Source: Streptomyces cyaneochromogenes
Lineage (GTDB): Bacteria; Actinomycetota; Actinomycetes; Streptomycetales; Streptomycetaceae
NCBI RefSeq assembly: GCF_003963535.1
Contig: NZ_CP034539.1
Span: 3,906,001-3,970,000, forward strand
Direction: 5' to 3'
Length of the DNA stretch: 64,000 nucleotides
The notes beneath the pieces were generated by a model. It had not been told where the DNA came from. It searched no databases and worked only from the letters and a program-made list of their open reading frames with translations. Within the stretch, counting starts at the first letter, position 1, and each line of letters opens with the position of its first letter. Positions 1 through 7,282 of this stretch are shown here, piece after piece. A program made the position numbers and the translations under genes.

Positions 1-94
1 CGATCATCTGGACCTGACGGCTGCCGAGACCCCGCTCGTACCCCTCCTCCGGGGCATCCGTGGCCTTCGCGTCAGTGACCTTCGCAGAGGTCAT
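1..94 (-). CDS. Amino-acid permease (APC family), 5' end only
   Basis: The reverse strand from an ATG at 94 reads 31 open codons to the window edge. The cytoplasmic N-terminus is short and acidic and ends in RGLGSRQVQMI. That motif normally lies just before the first membrane helix of AnsP/CycA/GabP-type amino-acid permeases, where it is usually followed by AIGGAIGTGLF. A purine-rich GGAGAAAGG stretch lies about 11 bases upstream and could be the ribosome binding site. An alternative ATG at 115 would add seven residues. The family imports amino acids with protons at the plasma membrane. The substrate cannot be read from this fragment, and the call rests on one conserved motif. Confidence 0.7.
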   Translation of the reverse strand, partial: MTSAKVTDAKATDAPEEGYERGLGSRQVQMI

Positions 95-445
95 GTGTAG
101 TGCGCCTTTCTCCATGCCGACCCGGACCTTCGTCGGCCTCGGATCGGGTCTCGATCCCCCCGGATTGCTGGAGCTGTGCCTGGCCGACGATCCGCCGGCC
201 ATGTGGCGCACCCGGCCGAACATTCGGGTGGTGCTCGTCGGGCGTCGTGAAGATTTATCACGGTCGCAACAGTGATCGGGGTCAGGACATGTGGCGCATC
301 GCACAGGAAGAACCGGACAAACGACACCGCCGCCCGCAGAGCGGGCGGCGGTGGTGACGCGATCGTTATCCGGATTTGAGCGTCCGCTGAGCGAACACAA
401 AATGTTCACAGATCAGCATGAAAAGGACCCGAAGACGGTCACGGG
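95..445. other. Intergenic region between permease and DUF2017 gene
   Basis: No convincing gene is present. The stretch holds the permease leader, a relatively AT-rich patch near 245-260 and 395-420 that could carry a promoter, and the hairpin at 325-353. The short open frames here are unconserved in appearance and lack ribosome binding sites. Confidence 0.5.
325..353 (-). terminator. Hairpin terminator after the clpS-DUF2017 operon
   Basis: Perfect 13-bp GC-only stem (CACCGCCGCCCGC pairing with its complement) around a 3-base AGA loop, about 90 bases beyond the DUF2017 stop codon. No U-tract follows, as is common for Streptomyces terminators. Confidence 0.7.
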
Positions 446-1054
446 CTACGGCATCAGCGTCGCGACCAGCGTCTCCTGGAGTCCGCCCAGCCACAGATAC
501 GCCATCACCATCGGCTTGCGCGGGTCCTCGTCCGGGAGCCGGTAGAGCAGATCGGTGTCGTCCTCGTCGGCGATATCCAGACGGGAGCCGATGGCCAGGC
601 GCAGGTCGTTGAGGGCGCCGAGCCACTGCTGGGACTCCTCGACGGAGAGCTTGAGCACCGCGCCGCTCTCTCCGGCGGAGGCGGCACTGAGCGCGTCCAG
701 GGAGCGGACCACCGCGAGCGCGTTGTCGCGCTTGCCGGCGCGCAGGTCGTTCTCGGTGTAGCGGCGGAACTCCGCGGAGTGCGCCCGCTGCTCCTCGGCC
801 TCCTTGGCCTGCGGGGTGCCCTCGGGATCGCCGTAGGCGTCCGGGAACAGGCGCTTGAGGACCGGGTCGGCCGGCGGTTCGCTCGGCCCCTCGGCGAAGA
901 GTTCGGCGAGCGGGTCGTCGGGGGCGTCCTCGGCGGGGCCGGGGCCGATGAGCTCCAGGAGCTGTACGGCCAGCGACCGGATGATGGAGATCTCGACGTC
1001 GTCGAGGGCGACGGCCGCGCCGCCGTCGGGGAGCGGTTCGAAGGTTCCTGGCAT
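446..1054 (-). CDS. DUF2017 domain-containing protein
   Basis: 202-residue soluble acidic protein matching the actinobacterial DUF2017 family. The N-terminus has the form MPGTFEPLPDGGAAVALDDVE, followed by a leucine-rich helix and an Asp/Glu/Pro-rich linker around residues 40-75. It lies directly downstream of clpS on the same strand. This clpS-DUF2017 order is characteristic of actinobacteria and suggests co-transcription and a possible link to regulated proteolysis, but no biochemical role is known to me. There is no signal peptide or membrane segment. The junction with clpS carries a 26-bp duplication. The start is the only ATG upstream of the conserved region. Confidence 0.85.
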   Translation of the reverse strand: MPGTFEPLPDGGAAVALDDVEISIIRSLAVQLLELIGPGPAEDAPDDPLAELFAEGPSEPPADPVLKRLFPDAYGDPEGTPQAKEAEEQRAHSAEFRRYTENDLRAGKRDNALAVVRSLDALSAASAGESGAVLKLSVEESQQWLGALNDLRLAIGSRLDIADEDDTDLLYRLPDEDPRKPMVMAYLWLGGLQETLVATLMP

Positions 1055-1072
1055 GGAGGCGATTCGCTACTT

Positions 1073-1134
1073 CCGGTCCTGCGGGCGGGAGGTCATGTCC
1101 GGTCCTGCGAGCGGGAGGTCATTTCCGGTCCTGC
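1073..1134. repeat. 26-bp tandem duplication at the clpS 3' end
   Basis: Two near-identical 26-bp units (1073-1098 and 1099-1124, two mismatches) are followed by the first 10 bases of a third. Each unit contains the bases that encode the clpS C-terminal Gln-Asp-Arg and a TGA. The duplication therefore separates the true clpS stop (1119-1121) from the DUF2017 start, apparently a slippage product of the clpS tail. Confidence 0.85.
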
Positions 1135-1427
1135 TGGAGGGTGGCCCACAGGCCGTAGCCGTGCATGGCCTGCACGTCGCGTTCCATCTCCTCGCGACTG
1201 CCGCTGGAGACGACCGCCCGGCCCTTGTGGTGGACATCGAGCATGAGCTTGGTGGCCTTGTCCTTGCTGTACCCGAAGTACGCCTGGAAGACATACGTCA
1301 CGTAGCTCATGAGGTTGACCGGGTCGTTGTGGACGATCGTGACCCAGGGGACGTCCGGCTCGGGTACGGCGAAGGTCTCTTCGGCCGCTTCGGTGCGTTC
1401 GATCTCTACGGGAGCGGGTGACGTCAC
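1119..1427 (-). CDS. clpS: ATP-dependent Clp protease adaptor ClpS
   Basis: 102-residue protein. An unstructured N-terminal extension (about residues 1-25) precedes the ClpS core beginning PWVTIVHNDPVNLMSYVTYV. The Asn34-Asp35 pair and the following helix form the pocket for N-degron residues. The downstream HHKGRAVV segment is also typical. ClpS delivers substrates with destabilising N-terminal residues to the ClpAP/ClpCP unfoldase in the cytoplasm. The start is a GTG and the length is normal for the family. The gene is divergent from pncB across about 180 bp and is followed by DUF2017. Confidence 0.95.
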   Translation of the reverse strand: MTSPAPVEIERTEAAEETFAVPEPDVPWVTIVHNDPVNLMSYVTYVFQAYFGYSKDKATKLMLDVHHKGRAVVSSGSREEMERDVQAMHGYGLWATLQQDRK

Positions 1428-1490
1428 ACAGCCATGCTGCCACCGGAGGGGGGTGGTCGCACAAATCCTCGGTCCGCCCCGGGGAAGAAA

Positions 1491-1505
1491 TCGTCAGACT
1501 GACGA
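1491..1505. promoter_or_regulatory. Palindrome in the clpS-pncB divergent promoter region
   Basis: TCGTCA-N3-TGACGA is a perfect 6+6 inverted repeat about 100 bases upstream of the pncB start and 64 upstream of clpS. Its position suits an operator for an NAD-salvage regulator, but no specific regulator can be assigned from sequence. Confidence 0.35.
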
Positions 1506-1538
1506 AATGGGGGTACCATCTTCGACGTGCTGCATACA

Positions 1539-1562
1539 CCGGGGGACAACCCCCGGACCCCC
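1539..1562 (-). repeat. Dispersed G-rich repeat element, copy 1
   Basis: 24-bp element with internal dyad symmetry. On the minus strand it begins GGGGGTCCGGGGGTT and ends with its complementary C-run. It recurs with a single mismatch on the plus strand at 12822-12845. Such elements are scattered in Streptomyces intergenic DNA. Here it sits in the pncB leader. Confidence 0.6.
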
Positions 1563-1607
1563 GGCCGGCCCGGGGGCGCCCGGAAAGTCATAGCTAGGAG
1601 AGCTGTC

Positions 1608-2966
1608 GTGGATGTAGCGGACCTTGGGCTGCCGGTGGACGTTCCCTCGACGGCGCTCTTCACGGACCAGTACGAGCTGACGATGCTGCAGGCCGCCCTG
1701 AACGCGGGCACCGCCGAGCGGCGGTCGGTCTTCGAGGTCTTCACCCGGCGGCTGCCGAACGGGCGCCGGTACGGCGTCGTCGCGGGCACCGGCCGCGTCC
1801 TGGACGCCGTCGAGAACTTCCGCTTCGACGCGGACGTCCTCGGCTTCCTGCGCGAGCGGAAGATCGTCGACGAGGAGACCCTGAAGTGGCTGGCGGACTA
1901 CCGCTTCTCCGGCGACGTCTGGGGCTACCCCGAGGGCGAGGTCTACTTCCCGGGCTCGCCGATCATGCGGGTCGAGGGCACCTTCGCCGAGTGCGTGCTG
2001 CTGGAGACGGTGATCCTCTCCATCCTCAACCACGACTCCGCGATCGCCGCGGCCGCCTCACGCATGTCGTCGGCCGCCGGGGAGCGCCCGCTCATCGAGA
2101 TGGGCGCCCGGCGCACCCACGAGCTGGCCGCGGTGGCCGCGTCCCGCGCCGCGTACGTCGGCGGCTTCGCCTCCACCTCCGACCTGGCCGCAGGATTCCG
2201 CTACGGCATCCCCACGGTCGGCACCAGCGCCCACGCCTTCACGCTCCTGCACGACCGCGAGCGGGACGCCTTCCGGGCCCAGGTCGACTCCATGGGCCGC
2301 GGCACCACGCTGCTCGTGGACACCTACGACGTCACCGAGGCGGTCCGTACGGCCGTGGAGGTCGCCGGGCCCGAGCTGGGCGCCGTCCGCATCGACTCGG
2401 GCGACCTGCTGCTGGTCGCGCACCGGGTCCGGCAGCAGTTGGACGAGCTGGGCGCCACGGGCACGAGGATCATCGTGACCTCCGACCTGGACGAGTACGC
2501 CATCGCCTCGCTGGCGGCGGCGCCGGTGGACGCGTACGGCGTCGGCACCCAGCTGGTGACCGGGTCCGGGCATCCGACCTGCTCGATGGTCTACAAGCTG
2601 GTCGCCCGCGCCGAGTCCACCGACCCGAAGGCCCCGCTGGTGCCGGTGGCGAAGAAGTCGACCGGCGGCAAGACCTCCATCGGCGGCCGCAAGTGGGCCG
2701 CGCGGCGCCTCGACGAGTACGGCGTCGCGGAGGCCGAGGTCATCGGCACGGGGGCGGCTCCTGCGGAGCTGGCCGAACGGCAGCTGCTCGTCGAGCTGAT
2801 CAAGGGCGGCGACGTGCTGGCCCGAGAGTCGCTGGACGTCGTACGGGACCGGCACGCGGCCGCCCGGGCGAACCTGCCGCTGTCCGCGACGCAGCTCTCG
2901 CGCGGCGAACCCGTCATCCCGACGGAGTATGTCAACGGGCGCTCGGGTAGCCAGACGGGGTCGTGA
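1608..2966 (+). CDS. pncB: Nicotinate phosphoribosyltransferase
   Basis: About 452 residues. The enzyme couples nicotinate with PRPP (ATP-assisted) to give nicotinate mononucleotide, the committed step of NAD salvage (Preiss-Handler). FTDQYELTMLQA near the N-terminus is the substrate-loop signature of the family. RIDSGDL and the HxFTLLHDRE region follow in the usual order. An in-frame ATG at 1527 exists, but the GTG at 1608 is preferred because AGGAGA lies seven bases upstream and homology begins just after it. pncA follows about 135 bases downstream on the same strand, so the two salvage steps probably function together. Confidence 0.93.
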   Translation: MDVADLGLPVDVPSTALFTDQYELTMLQAALNAGTAERRSVFEVFTRRLPNGRRYGVVAGTGRVLDAVENFRFDADVLGFLRERKIVDEETLKWLADYRFSGDVWGYPEGEVYFPGSPIMRVEGTFAECVLLETVILSILNHDSAIAAAASRMSSAAGERPLIEMGARRTHELAAVAASRAAYVGGFASTSDLAAGFRYGIPTVGTSAHAFTLLHDRERDAFRAQVDSMGRGTTLLVDTYDVTEAVRTAVEVAGPELGAVRIDSGDLLLVAHRVRQQLDELGATGTRIIVTSDLDEYAIASLAAAPVDAYGVGTQLVTGSGHPTCSMVYKLVARAESTDPKAPLVPVAKKSTGGKTSIGGRKWAARRLDEYGVAEAEVIGTGAAPAELAERQLLVELIKGGDVLARESLDVVRDRHAAARANLPLSATQLSRGEPVIPTEYVNGRSGSQTGS

Positions 2967-3102
2967 AGTGAGTGCGCCCGGCGTGCTCACCCCATGCCCC
3001 CTCCCGCACCCGACTCGAAGTCTCTAGGCTCGGAAGTTCACGGCCGGGCCCGCACGCTTTCACCGTCCCGACCTCAGCGTCCATAACCGAAGGACACCGA
3101 CC

Positions 3103-3690
3103 ATGCGCCGCGCCTTGATCGTCGTAGACGTGCAGAACGACTTCTGCGAGGGAGGCAGCCTCGCGGTGGCCGGCGGTGCCGATGTGGCCGCCGCCGTCAC
3201 CGAGCTGATCGGGCAGGCGGCGGGGTCCGGCTACCAGCACGTCGTAGCGACCCGCGACCACCACATCGCACCCGGCGGCCACTTCTCCACCAACCCCGAC
3301 TTCGCCCACTCCTGGCCGGCGCACTGCGTCGCGGGCACGGAGGGCGTCGGCTTCCACCCGAACTTCGCGCCCGCCGTCGCCTCGGGCGCGATCGACGCCG
3401 TGTTCGACAAGGGCGCGTACGCGGCGGCGTACAGCGGCTTCGAGGGGACCGACGAGAACGGCGTGAGGCTGGCCGACTGGCTGCGGGCCAGGGCGGTCTC
3501 GGAGGTGGACGTGGTGGGCATCGCCACGGACCACTGCGTGCGCGCCACCGCCTTGGACGCCGTGCGCGAGGGCTTCCGCACACAGGTGCTGCTGGACCTG
3601 ACGGCCGGGGTGGCCGAGGAGAGCACCGAGCGGGCGCTCGACGAGATGCGCGGGGCGGGCGTGGAGCTCTCCGGGAAGCCGGTCGTCTGA
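3103..3690 (+). CDS. pncA: Nicotinamidase (isochorismatase-like hydrolase)
   Basis: 195 residues, normal for PncA. It deamidates nicotinamide to nicotinate, which feeds PncB encoded just upstream. The catalytic triad is visible: Asp9 in VVDVQNDFCEGG, Lys103 in FDKGAY and Cys145 in ATDHCVRAT. The metal-binding DHH at 52-54 and His74 in SWPAHC are also present. A clear GAAGGA ribosome binding site lies before the ATG. The protein is cytoplasmic. The gene converges with the 3758 gene, with a hairpin between them. Confidence 0.94.
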   Translation: MRRALIVVDVQNDFCEGGSLAVAGGADVAAAVTELIGQAAGSGYQHVVATRDHHIAPGGHFSTNPDFAHSWPAHCVAGTEGVGFHPNFAPAVASGAIDAVFDKGAYAAAYSGFEGTDENGVRLADWLRARAVSEVDVVGIATDHCVRATALDAVREGFRTQVLLDLTAGVAEESTERALDEMRGAGVELSGKPVV

Positions 3691-3712
3691 CACGCACGGC
3701 AGCCGCCGACGG

Positions 3713-3733
3713 ACGGGGCAGGGCACGCCCCGT
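3713..3733. terminator. Bidirectional hairpin between pncA and the zincin locus
   Basis: ACGGGGC-N7-GCCCCGT stem in the short gap between two convergent genes, 23 bases after the pncA stop. The position and GC-rich stem suggest it terminates transcripts from one or both sides. Confidence 0.5.
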
Positions 3734-3757
3734 TCGCCGGCGGTCCGCGGGCAGGGG

Positions 3758-4141
3758 CTAGGTCCTGATCCCGCCTATGTTGATGTCGTCGCAGCTCCGT
3801 TCGATGAATTCACCGACCCGGACGCTGGCCTGCTTCGACCTTTCCCGGTCGTCCTCCTCGGGGTGCTCGTACCACGCCAGGAGCCGGTCGAACTCCTCCG
3901 TCATGTCGTCCGGCGCCATCTGCCGGAGATCCTCGATGACGTGCCGGCGATCGTGCGGCGTGAGCTCCTCGGACCGGGAGAGATCGAGGGGCGAGGCCTC
4001 CTTGCAGAAAGCCGGCCGGTCGGCGGATTTCCGGAAGGCGTCCACGTCCACGTCGTCCCCGCCCGCCCGCGCGGCGACGACGGTGACGAATGCGGCGGCA
4101 GCGGCCGCCACGCAGCCGATGATCCACCAGACCTTCGACAT
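3758..4141 (-). CDS. Small membrane-anchored hypothetical protein
   Basis: About 127 residues. An N-terminal hydrophobic helix (about residues 6-25, WWIIGCVAAAAAAFVTVV) is followed by a hydrophilic acidic extracytoplasmic domain with two Cys (in AFCKEASP and near ERSCDDI) that could form a disulphide. The start ATG at 4141 overlaps the stop of the upstream metalloprotease by one base (TGATG), with an alternative GTG at 4144. The two genes are therefore translationally coupled, and this protein may be a partner or inhibitor of the protease. I do not recognise the family. Confidence 0.7.
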   Translation of the reverse strand: MSKVWWIIGCVAAAAAAFVTVVAARAGGDDVDVDAFRKSADRPAFCKEASPLDLSRSEELTPHDRRHVIEDLRQMAPDDMTEEFDRLLAWYEHPEEDDRERSKQASVRVGEFIERSCDDINIGGIRT

Positions 4142-4662
4142 CACGTCCCCGCCTTGATCGCGTTGAGGTCGTGCTGGTCGTAGTAGAGCGGCCAGATCTC
4201 TTCCCGCATGCAGGAATTGTTGTCCGTGTCATTGCTCCGGGCACGGTGCCCGAGATCGGCGGTGTGCCCGAATTCGTGGCAGCCCAGGCTCTTCCACTGG
4301 GAGGAAGTCTTGTACGAATACTGATTGAAACGCACGCGGATGATGTCGCAGGACGTCCAGAGCGCGTTCCAGTCGGTGCAGTCGGCGTATCCGTGCCAAC
4401 CGTTGTCGCCGTAATCCTTGTCGTAGACCTCGATGTCACCGCCACCCCACGAGGTGGTGATGACACTTCTTTCCAGTTGGCTCTTCCCGTGGTTCATCGC
4501 TTTGGTGCCATTGGCCGTGAGGTTGAATCCCTTGACCGCCTGGCTCCGGTTGTCCGGGTCGGTTCCGTTGTCGTCATGGCCGGCATTCGCGGTGAACGGC
4601 AGGCACAAAGCGAAGGCAGCGGACATCGCCACCGCGACGACAAGTCTGCGAGAGCTATTCAC
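4141..4662 (-). CDS. Secreted zincin-type metalloprotease (predicted)
   Basis: 173 residues. A Sec signal peptide (Arg-Arg then a hydrophobic stretch, ending near AFALCLPFTANA) leads a mature domain of about 145 residues. HEFGHTADLGH gives the zinc motif HExxHxxxxxH, with Glu as catalytic base and three His ligands. A Met in NNSCMREE downstream may be the Met-turn. Several Cys suggest disulphides. The size resembles small actinobacterial matrixin/snapalysin-like proteases, but the third ligand is His rather than the Asp of snapalysin. Codon use is less GC-biased than the neighbours. AAGGAAG precedes the GTG start. It probably lies in an operon with 4706-5470 and is coupled to the 3758 gene. 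Confidence 0.8.
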   Translation of the reverse strand: MNSSRRLVVAVAMSAAFALCLPFTANAGHDDNGTDPDNRSQAVKGFNLTANGTKAMNHGKSQLERSVITTSWGGGDIEVYDKDYGDNGWHGYADCTDWNALWTSCDIIRVRFNQYSYKTSSQWKSLGCHEFGHTADLGHRARSNDTDNNSCMREEIWPLYYDQHDLNAIKAGT

Positions 4663-4705
4663 GATGTTCTACTTCCTTTGGAGGCGGGAACGGGGCCCTG
4701 CGGAG

Positions 4706-5470
4706 TCAGGTGGACGACGGATACGGCGTCGGCTCGGAGCCGTCGTCCGTCGAGCCGTCCGGGACAGGCTCGGTCGCGCCGTCGTCCGGCACCTCGTTCT
4801 GCTGCTCGCCGGAGGCGGGGACCGGCTGCGGCAGGACCGTGAGCTGCCCGGCGTTCGCCGGGTCGAGCAGCCGCTTGAGCTCCGCGTAGAAATCGCTGTT
4901 GGTCCGGCCCTCGATCAGCGGGAACAGCGGTCCGTCAGGGTCGGCCGAGGACTTGGTGACCCCGTCCTTGATCAGGACCCTGCCCTGGCTGCTCGCATAC
5001 CGCCAAGTCGTGAGCATGACATCCTTGTCCAGGAAGTAATAGCCCGTGTCGCCCACCTGACTCCAGGTGAGGTGCTCCATCTGGTAGGCGTTGCCGGCCG
5101 CGTCCCACCCCCACTCCTCGAGAGTGAGCGTCGAGGGGATCGTGTAGCCCCCCTTCTTCAGGACGGAGTCGACGCGCAGCGTCACATTGCGCGCCTGGTC
5201 GACTCCACCGTCCTCCACACCGCCCACCTTCCGGCCGGGCTCGGCGCTCAGCACCGTCCCTTTCACGATGACCGGGGCCGTCCCCACCAGTGCGTTCACG
5301 GTGGTGAAGTTGAAGTCCTCCCGTGCGTGCACAACCCGCTCCGGACTCGCGTCACGGTGCGCCGTCGCCCCATTCGCCGGTTCCGAGGAAGTGATGACCC
5401 CGGCCGCTGCGGCGCCGACCACGGCCGCAGCGACGAGCGAGCACAAGAATCTCCCTGTTTTCCCCTTCAC
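4706..5470 (-). CDS. Secreted hypothetical protein in the ECF sigma locus
   Basis: About 254 residues from GTG 5470. The frame stays open upstream, but that part overlaps the next gene and looks non-coding. A signal peptide or anchor (GRFLCSLVAAAVVGAAAAGVI) is followed by an extracytoplasmic domain with the segment PVIVKGTVLSAEPG, a run of beta-strand-like sequence, and a Pro/Asp/Ser-rich tail ending at the Thr C-terminus. The GTV-centred strand resembles one in the upstream membrane protein (LIVEGTVSGVE), so the two may share a fold. I do not recognise a catalytic motif. It lies 43 bases upstream of the metalloprotease and is likely co-transcribed with it. Confidence 0.7.
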   Translation of the reverse strand: MKGKTGRFLCSLVAAAVVGAAAAGVITSSEPANGATAHRDASPERVVHAREDFNFTTVNALVGTAPVIVKGTVLSAEPGRKVGGVEDGGVDQARNVTLRVDSVLKKGGYTIPSTLTLEEWGWDAAGNAYQMEHLTWSQVGDTGYYFLDKDVMLTTWRYASSQGRVLIKDGVTKSSADPDGPLFPLIEGRTNSDFYAELKRLLDPANAGQLTVLPQPVPASGEQQNEVPDDGATEPVPDGSTDDGSEPTPYPSST

Positions 5471-5564
5471 AAGCCCCCCACGGAGATATGAAAGAAACCT
5501 TCTCGGCTGTGATCGCGCCGAGACTAACAGGTGAAAGATCAACGGGGAAGGGGTTAAAAATCTG

Positions 5565-6134
5565 TTATCCGCGACCCGGGCAGGAGGGAGTATCAGGACT
5601 GTTCGCTTCCGCTTGCATCCACTCCCGCGTCGGCGCGATATCCGCGCCCGTGAAAAGCATCGGAACCTCGTCGTCGAAGCGAGAGACGCTAACCAGAACA
5701 CGGGCTCCCGAGTCGTAGGCCGCACCGTCTTCTTCTGGTACCAGGAATTCCGCTTCACGCGGCCCCGTCGCGGGTTTGAGGTGGCGCTCGACTTTCAGCC
5801 GGATTTGCACCTTTCCGTCTCCGGCGGATTCCACGCCACTCACCGTGCCCTCCACGATGAGCCGCGAACACGCGACGATTCCCCCCTGGGTGAGCTTCGC
5901 CTCCCCCGCGTCGTCGTCCGAGGACCAGGGGGCCCACACGGTGACGAACAGCGCTGCCGCCGCCGCAAGGCCGACGGCCGCCAGGAGCACCTTGCGGCCC
6001 CTGCCGCCGGACGGGGCAGCGGGGCGGGGGGCATCGGCCGATCGCTCGTCCTCCTCCAGGACCCCACCGATGAACTTCAGCTTCTCGCTCATGAGGGCCT
6101 CCACCTCGGAGTCGCCCGACAGCCCGTCCTTCAT
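5565..6134 (-). CDS. Single-pass membrane protein coupled to an ECF sigma factor (putative anti-sigma factor)
   Basis: 189 residues. A short cytoplasmic N-terminus (about 1-45) is followed by a transmembrane helix (about 49-67, VLLAAVGLAAAAALFVTVW) and an extracytoplasmic domain with the LIVEGTVSGVE strand. Its ATG overlaps the sigma gene's stop by four bases (ATGA), the arrangement typical of sigma/anti-sigma pairs. No HxxxCxxC zinc motif is visible, so it is not a classical ZAS-domain anti-sigma. The role is inferred from position and topology. Confidence 0.7.
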   Translation of the reverse strand: MKDGLSGDSEVEALMSEKLKFIGGVLEEDERSADAPRPAAPSGGRGRKVLLAAVGLAAAAALFVTVWAPWSSDDDAGEAKLTQGGIVACSRLIVEGTVSGVESAGDGKVQIRLKVERHLKPATGPREAEFLVPEEDGAAYDSGARVLVSVSRFDDEVPMLFTGADIAPTREWMQAEANSPDTPSCPGRG

Positions 6135-6640
6135 CGCCCCACCAACCCATCAGCCTCAAGACGTACTCGCATGGCCCTGACAGCCGCGTGCAGGCGGCTC
6201 TTGACGGTACCGACCGGCACCGCCAGCACCTCGGCCATCTGGGGAACGGTCAGGTCCGCGTAGAACCTCAGAACCACCACCTGCCGCTGGAGCGCGGGCA
6301 GCGCGTCGACGCCCTCGGCGATGGCCAGGGTCAGCAGCTCCGACTCCGGTCCCGGCACCGCCCCCCGCCATTCGCCCATGGCCCGCAGTCGCTCGCTGAC
6401 CCGCTCCTGCCGGCTTCTGCTGCGATGCCAGTCGACCGCGTAGTTCGAGGCGACCGCCACCGCCCACGCGCCGAGGTCACGCGGGCTCTCCACCCCTTTG
6501 GTGAGACGCTCGACCAGCCGCAGCCGCACCTGCTGCACACCATCGGCATGCTCGTCCCGCGGCACCCCGCCCAGCGCGAGCACCGCCCTCACCCTGCGGA
6601 CCTGCGCAACGCTGAGAATGTCCTGTCCCTCGGCCTGCAC
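6131..6640 (-). CDS. ECF-type RNA polymerase sigma factor
   Basis: About 169 residues from a GTG at 6640 preceded by GGTGGGGGG. An upstream start at 6757 would add 39 unconserved residues. Sigma region 2 spans roughly VRAVLALGGVPRDEHADGVQ to NYAVDWHRSRSR, with the DWHR segment matching the -10-contacting DxxR pattern. Region 4 contains LPALQRQVVVLRFYADL and the helix-turn-helix ending VGTVKSRLHAAVRAMR. It should direct RNA polymerase to a small regulon, probably including this locus. The following gene encodes its likely membrane regulator. The ECF subgroup is not assignable by eye. Confidence 0.87.
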   Translation of the reverse strand: MQAEGQDILSVAQVRRVRAVLALGGVPRDEHADGVQQVRLRLVERLTKGVESPRDLGAWAVAVASNYAVDWHRSRSRQERVSERLRAMGEWRGAVPGPESELLTLAIAEGVDALPALQRQVVVLRFYADLTVPQMAEVLAVPVGTVKSRLHAAVRAMRVRLEADGLVGR

Positions 6641-6780
6641 AGTCCCCCCACCGCATCCCTTGACGGCACCATCGCTACTGAGACGGTGGAGCAACGAGAA
6701 ACGTTCGGTGCCGATGCGATCTTTTTGACCGGGGACCGTCACGACCGGAGCCGTCACGCCCCGCCCCCGACCCGCCCCCG

Positions 6781-7125
6781 CTACGCCGGTGCGGCAGGCC
6801 TCCGCAGCAGCGCCCTGATCGGATGCCAGAGCTCCTGGACGAACTCGGCGCCCGTCCCGACACCGTTGTCAGGTGCCGTACGCCATATCAGGCCGTCGGG
6901 GTGGTGCAGCACGGCCGTGATCTCGTCGGGGGTCGGCGGGGCCGCGTTGCCTCGCAGGTAGACCGCCCGCATGCCCAGGTTGCGGAGCCTGGTCAGGGCT
7001 CGGGCGCGGTTCTGGGCGTGGACCAGGACACGGACGCAGCCCGTGCCGTGGGCGGTGGGTCTGGGCAGGTTCAGCGCCACCACCACGCTGCCGGTCGGCA
7101 GCTTGCAGAAACCTCCTGCGGCCAT
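6781..7125 (-). CDS. Hypothetical protein
   Basis: 114-residue cytoplasmic protein with an alpha/beta look (VVVALNLPRPT, VRVLVHAQNRARALTRLRNLGMRAVYLRG) and a DEITAVLHHPDG segment. A GGGGGTG sequence precedes the ATG. No catalytic motif or known domain is apparent. It stands alone between the ECF sigma gene and the M6 protease, on the same strand as both. GC3 bias supports it being a real gene. Confidence 0.65.
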   Translation of the reverse strand: MAAGGFCKLPTGSVVVALNLPRPTAHGTGCVRVLVHAQNRARALTRLRNLGMRAVYLRGNAAPPTPDEITAVLHHPDGLIWRTAPDNGVGTGAEFVQELWHPIRALLRRPAAPA

Positions 7126-7224
7126 GCGGTCACACCCCCGTGCGAGTCGGTGTCAGGGTCTGGATCAAGGTCGGCGTCCGTGCCGGTGTCAATAACGGAA
7201 GCACAGGGTGCACCTAAACACGAA

Positions 7225-7251
7225 CGGCGGCGACCCGCCAAGGGGCCGCCG
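7225..7251 (-). terminator. Hairpin after the M6 protease gene
   Basis: CGGCGGC and GCCGCCG arms flank a 13-base loop that can fold further. It lies about 32 bases past the protease stop codon on the minus strand. Confidence 0.45.
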
Positions 7252-7282
7252 CCGATCATGCTCTGACCTGCGAAGATGCTGT

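Noticed and set aside
5471..5758. N-terminal extension of the 4706 gene
   Set aside because: It overlaps the upstream membrane protein gene, is Arg/Ser-rich without homology, and a signal peptide begins just after GTG 5470.
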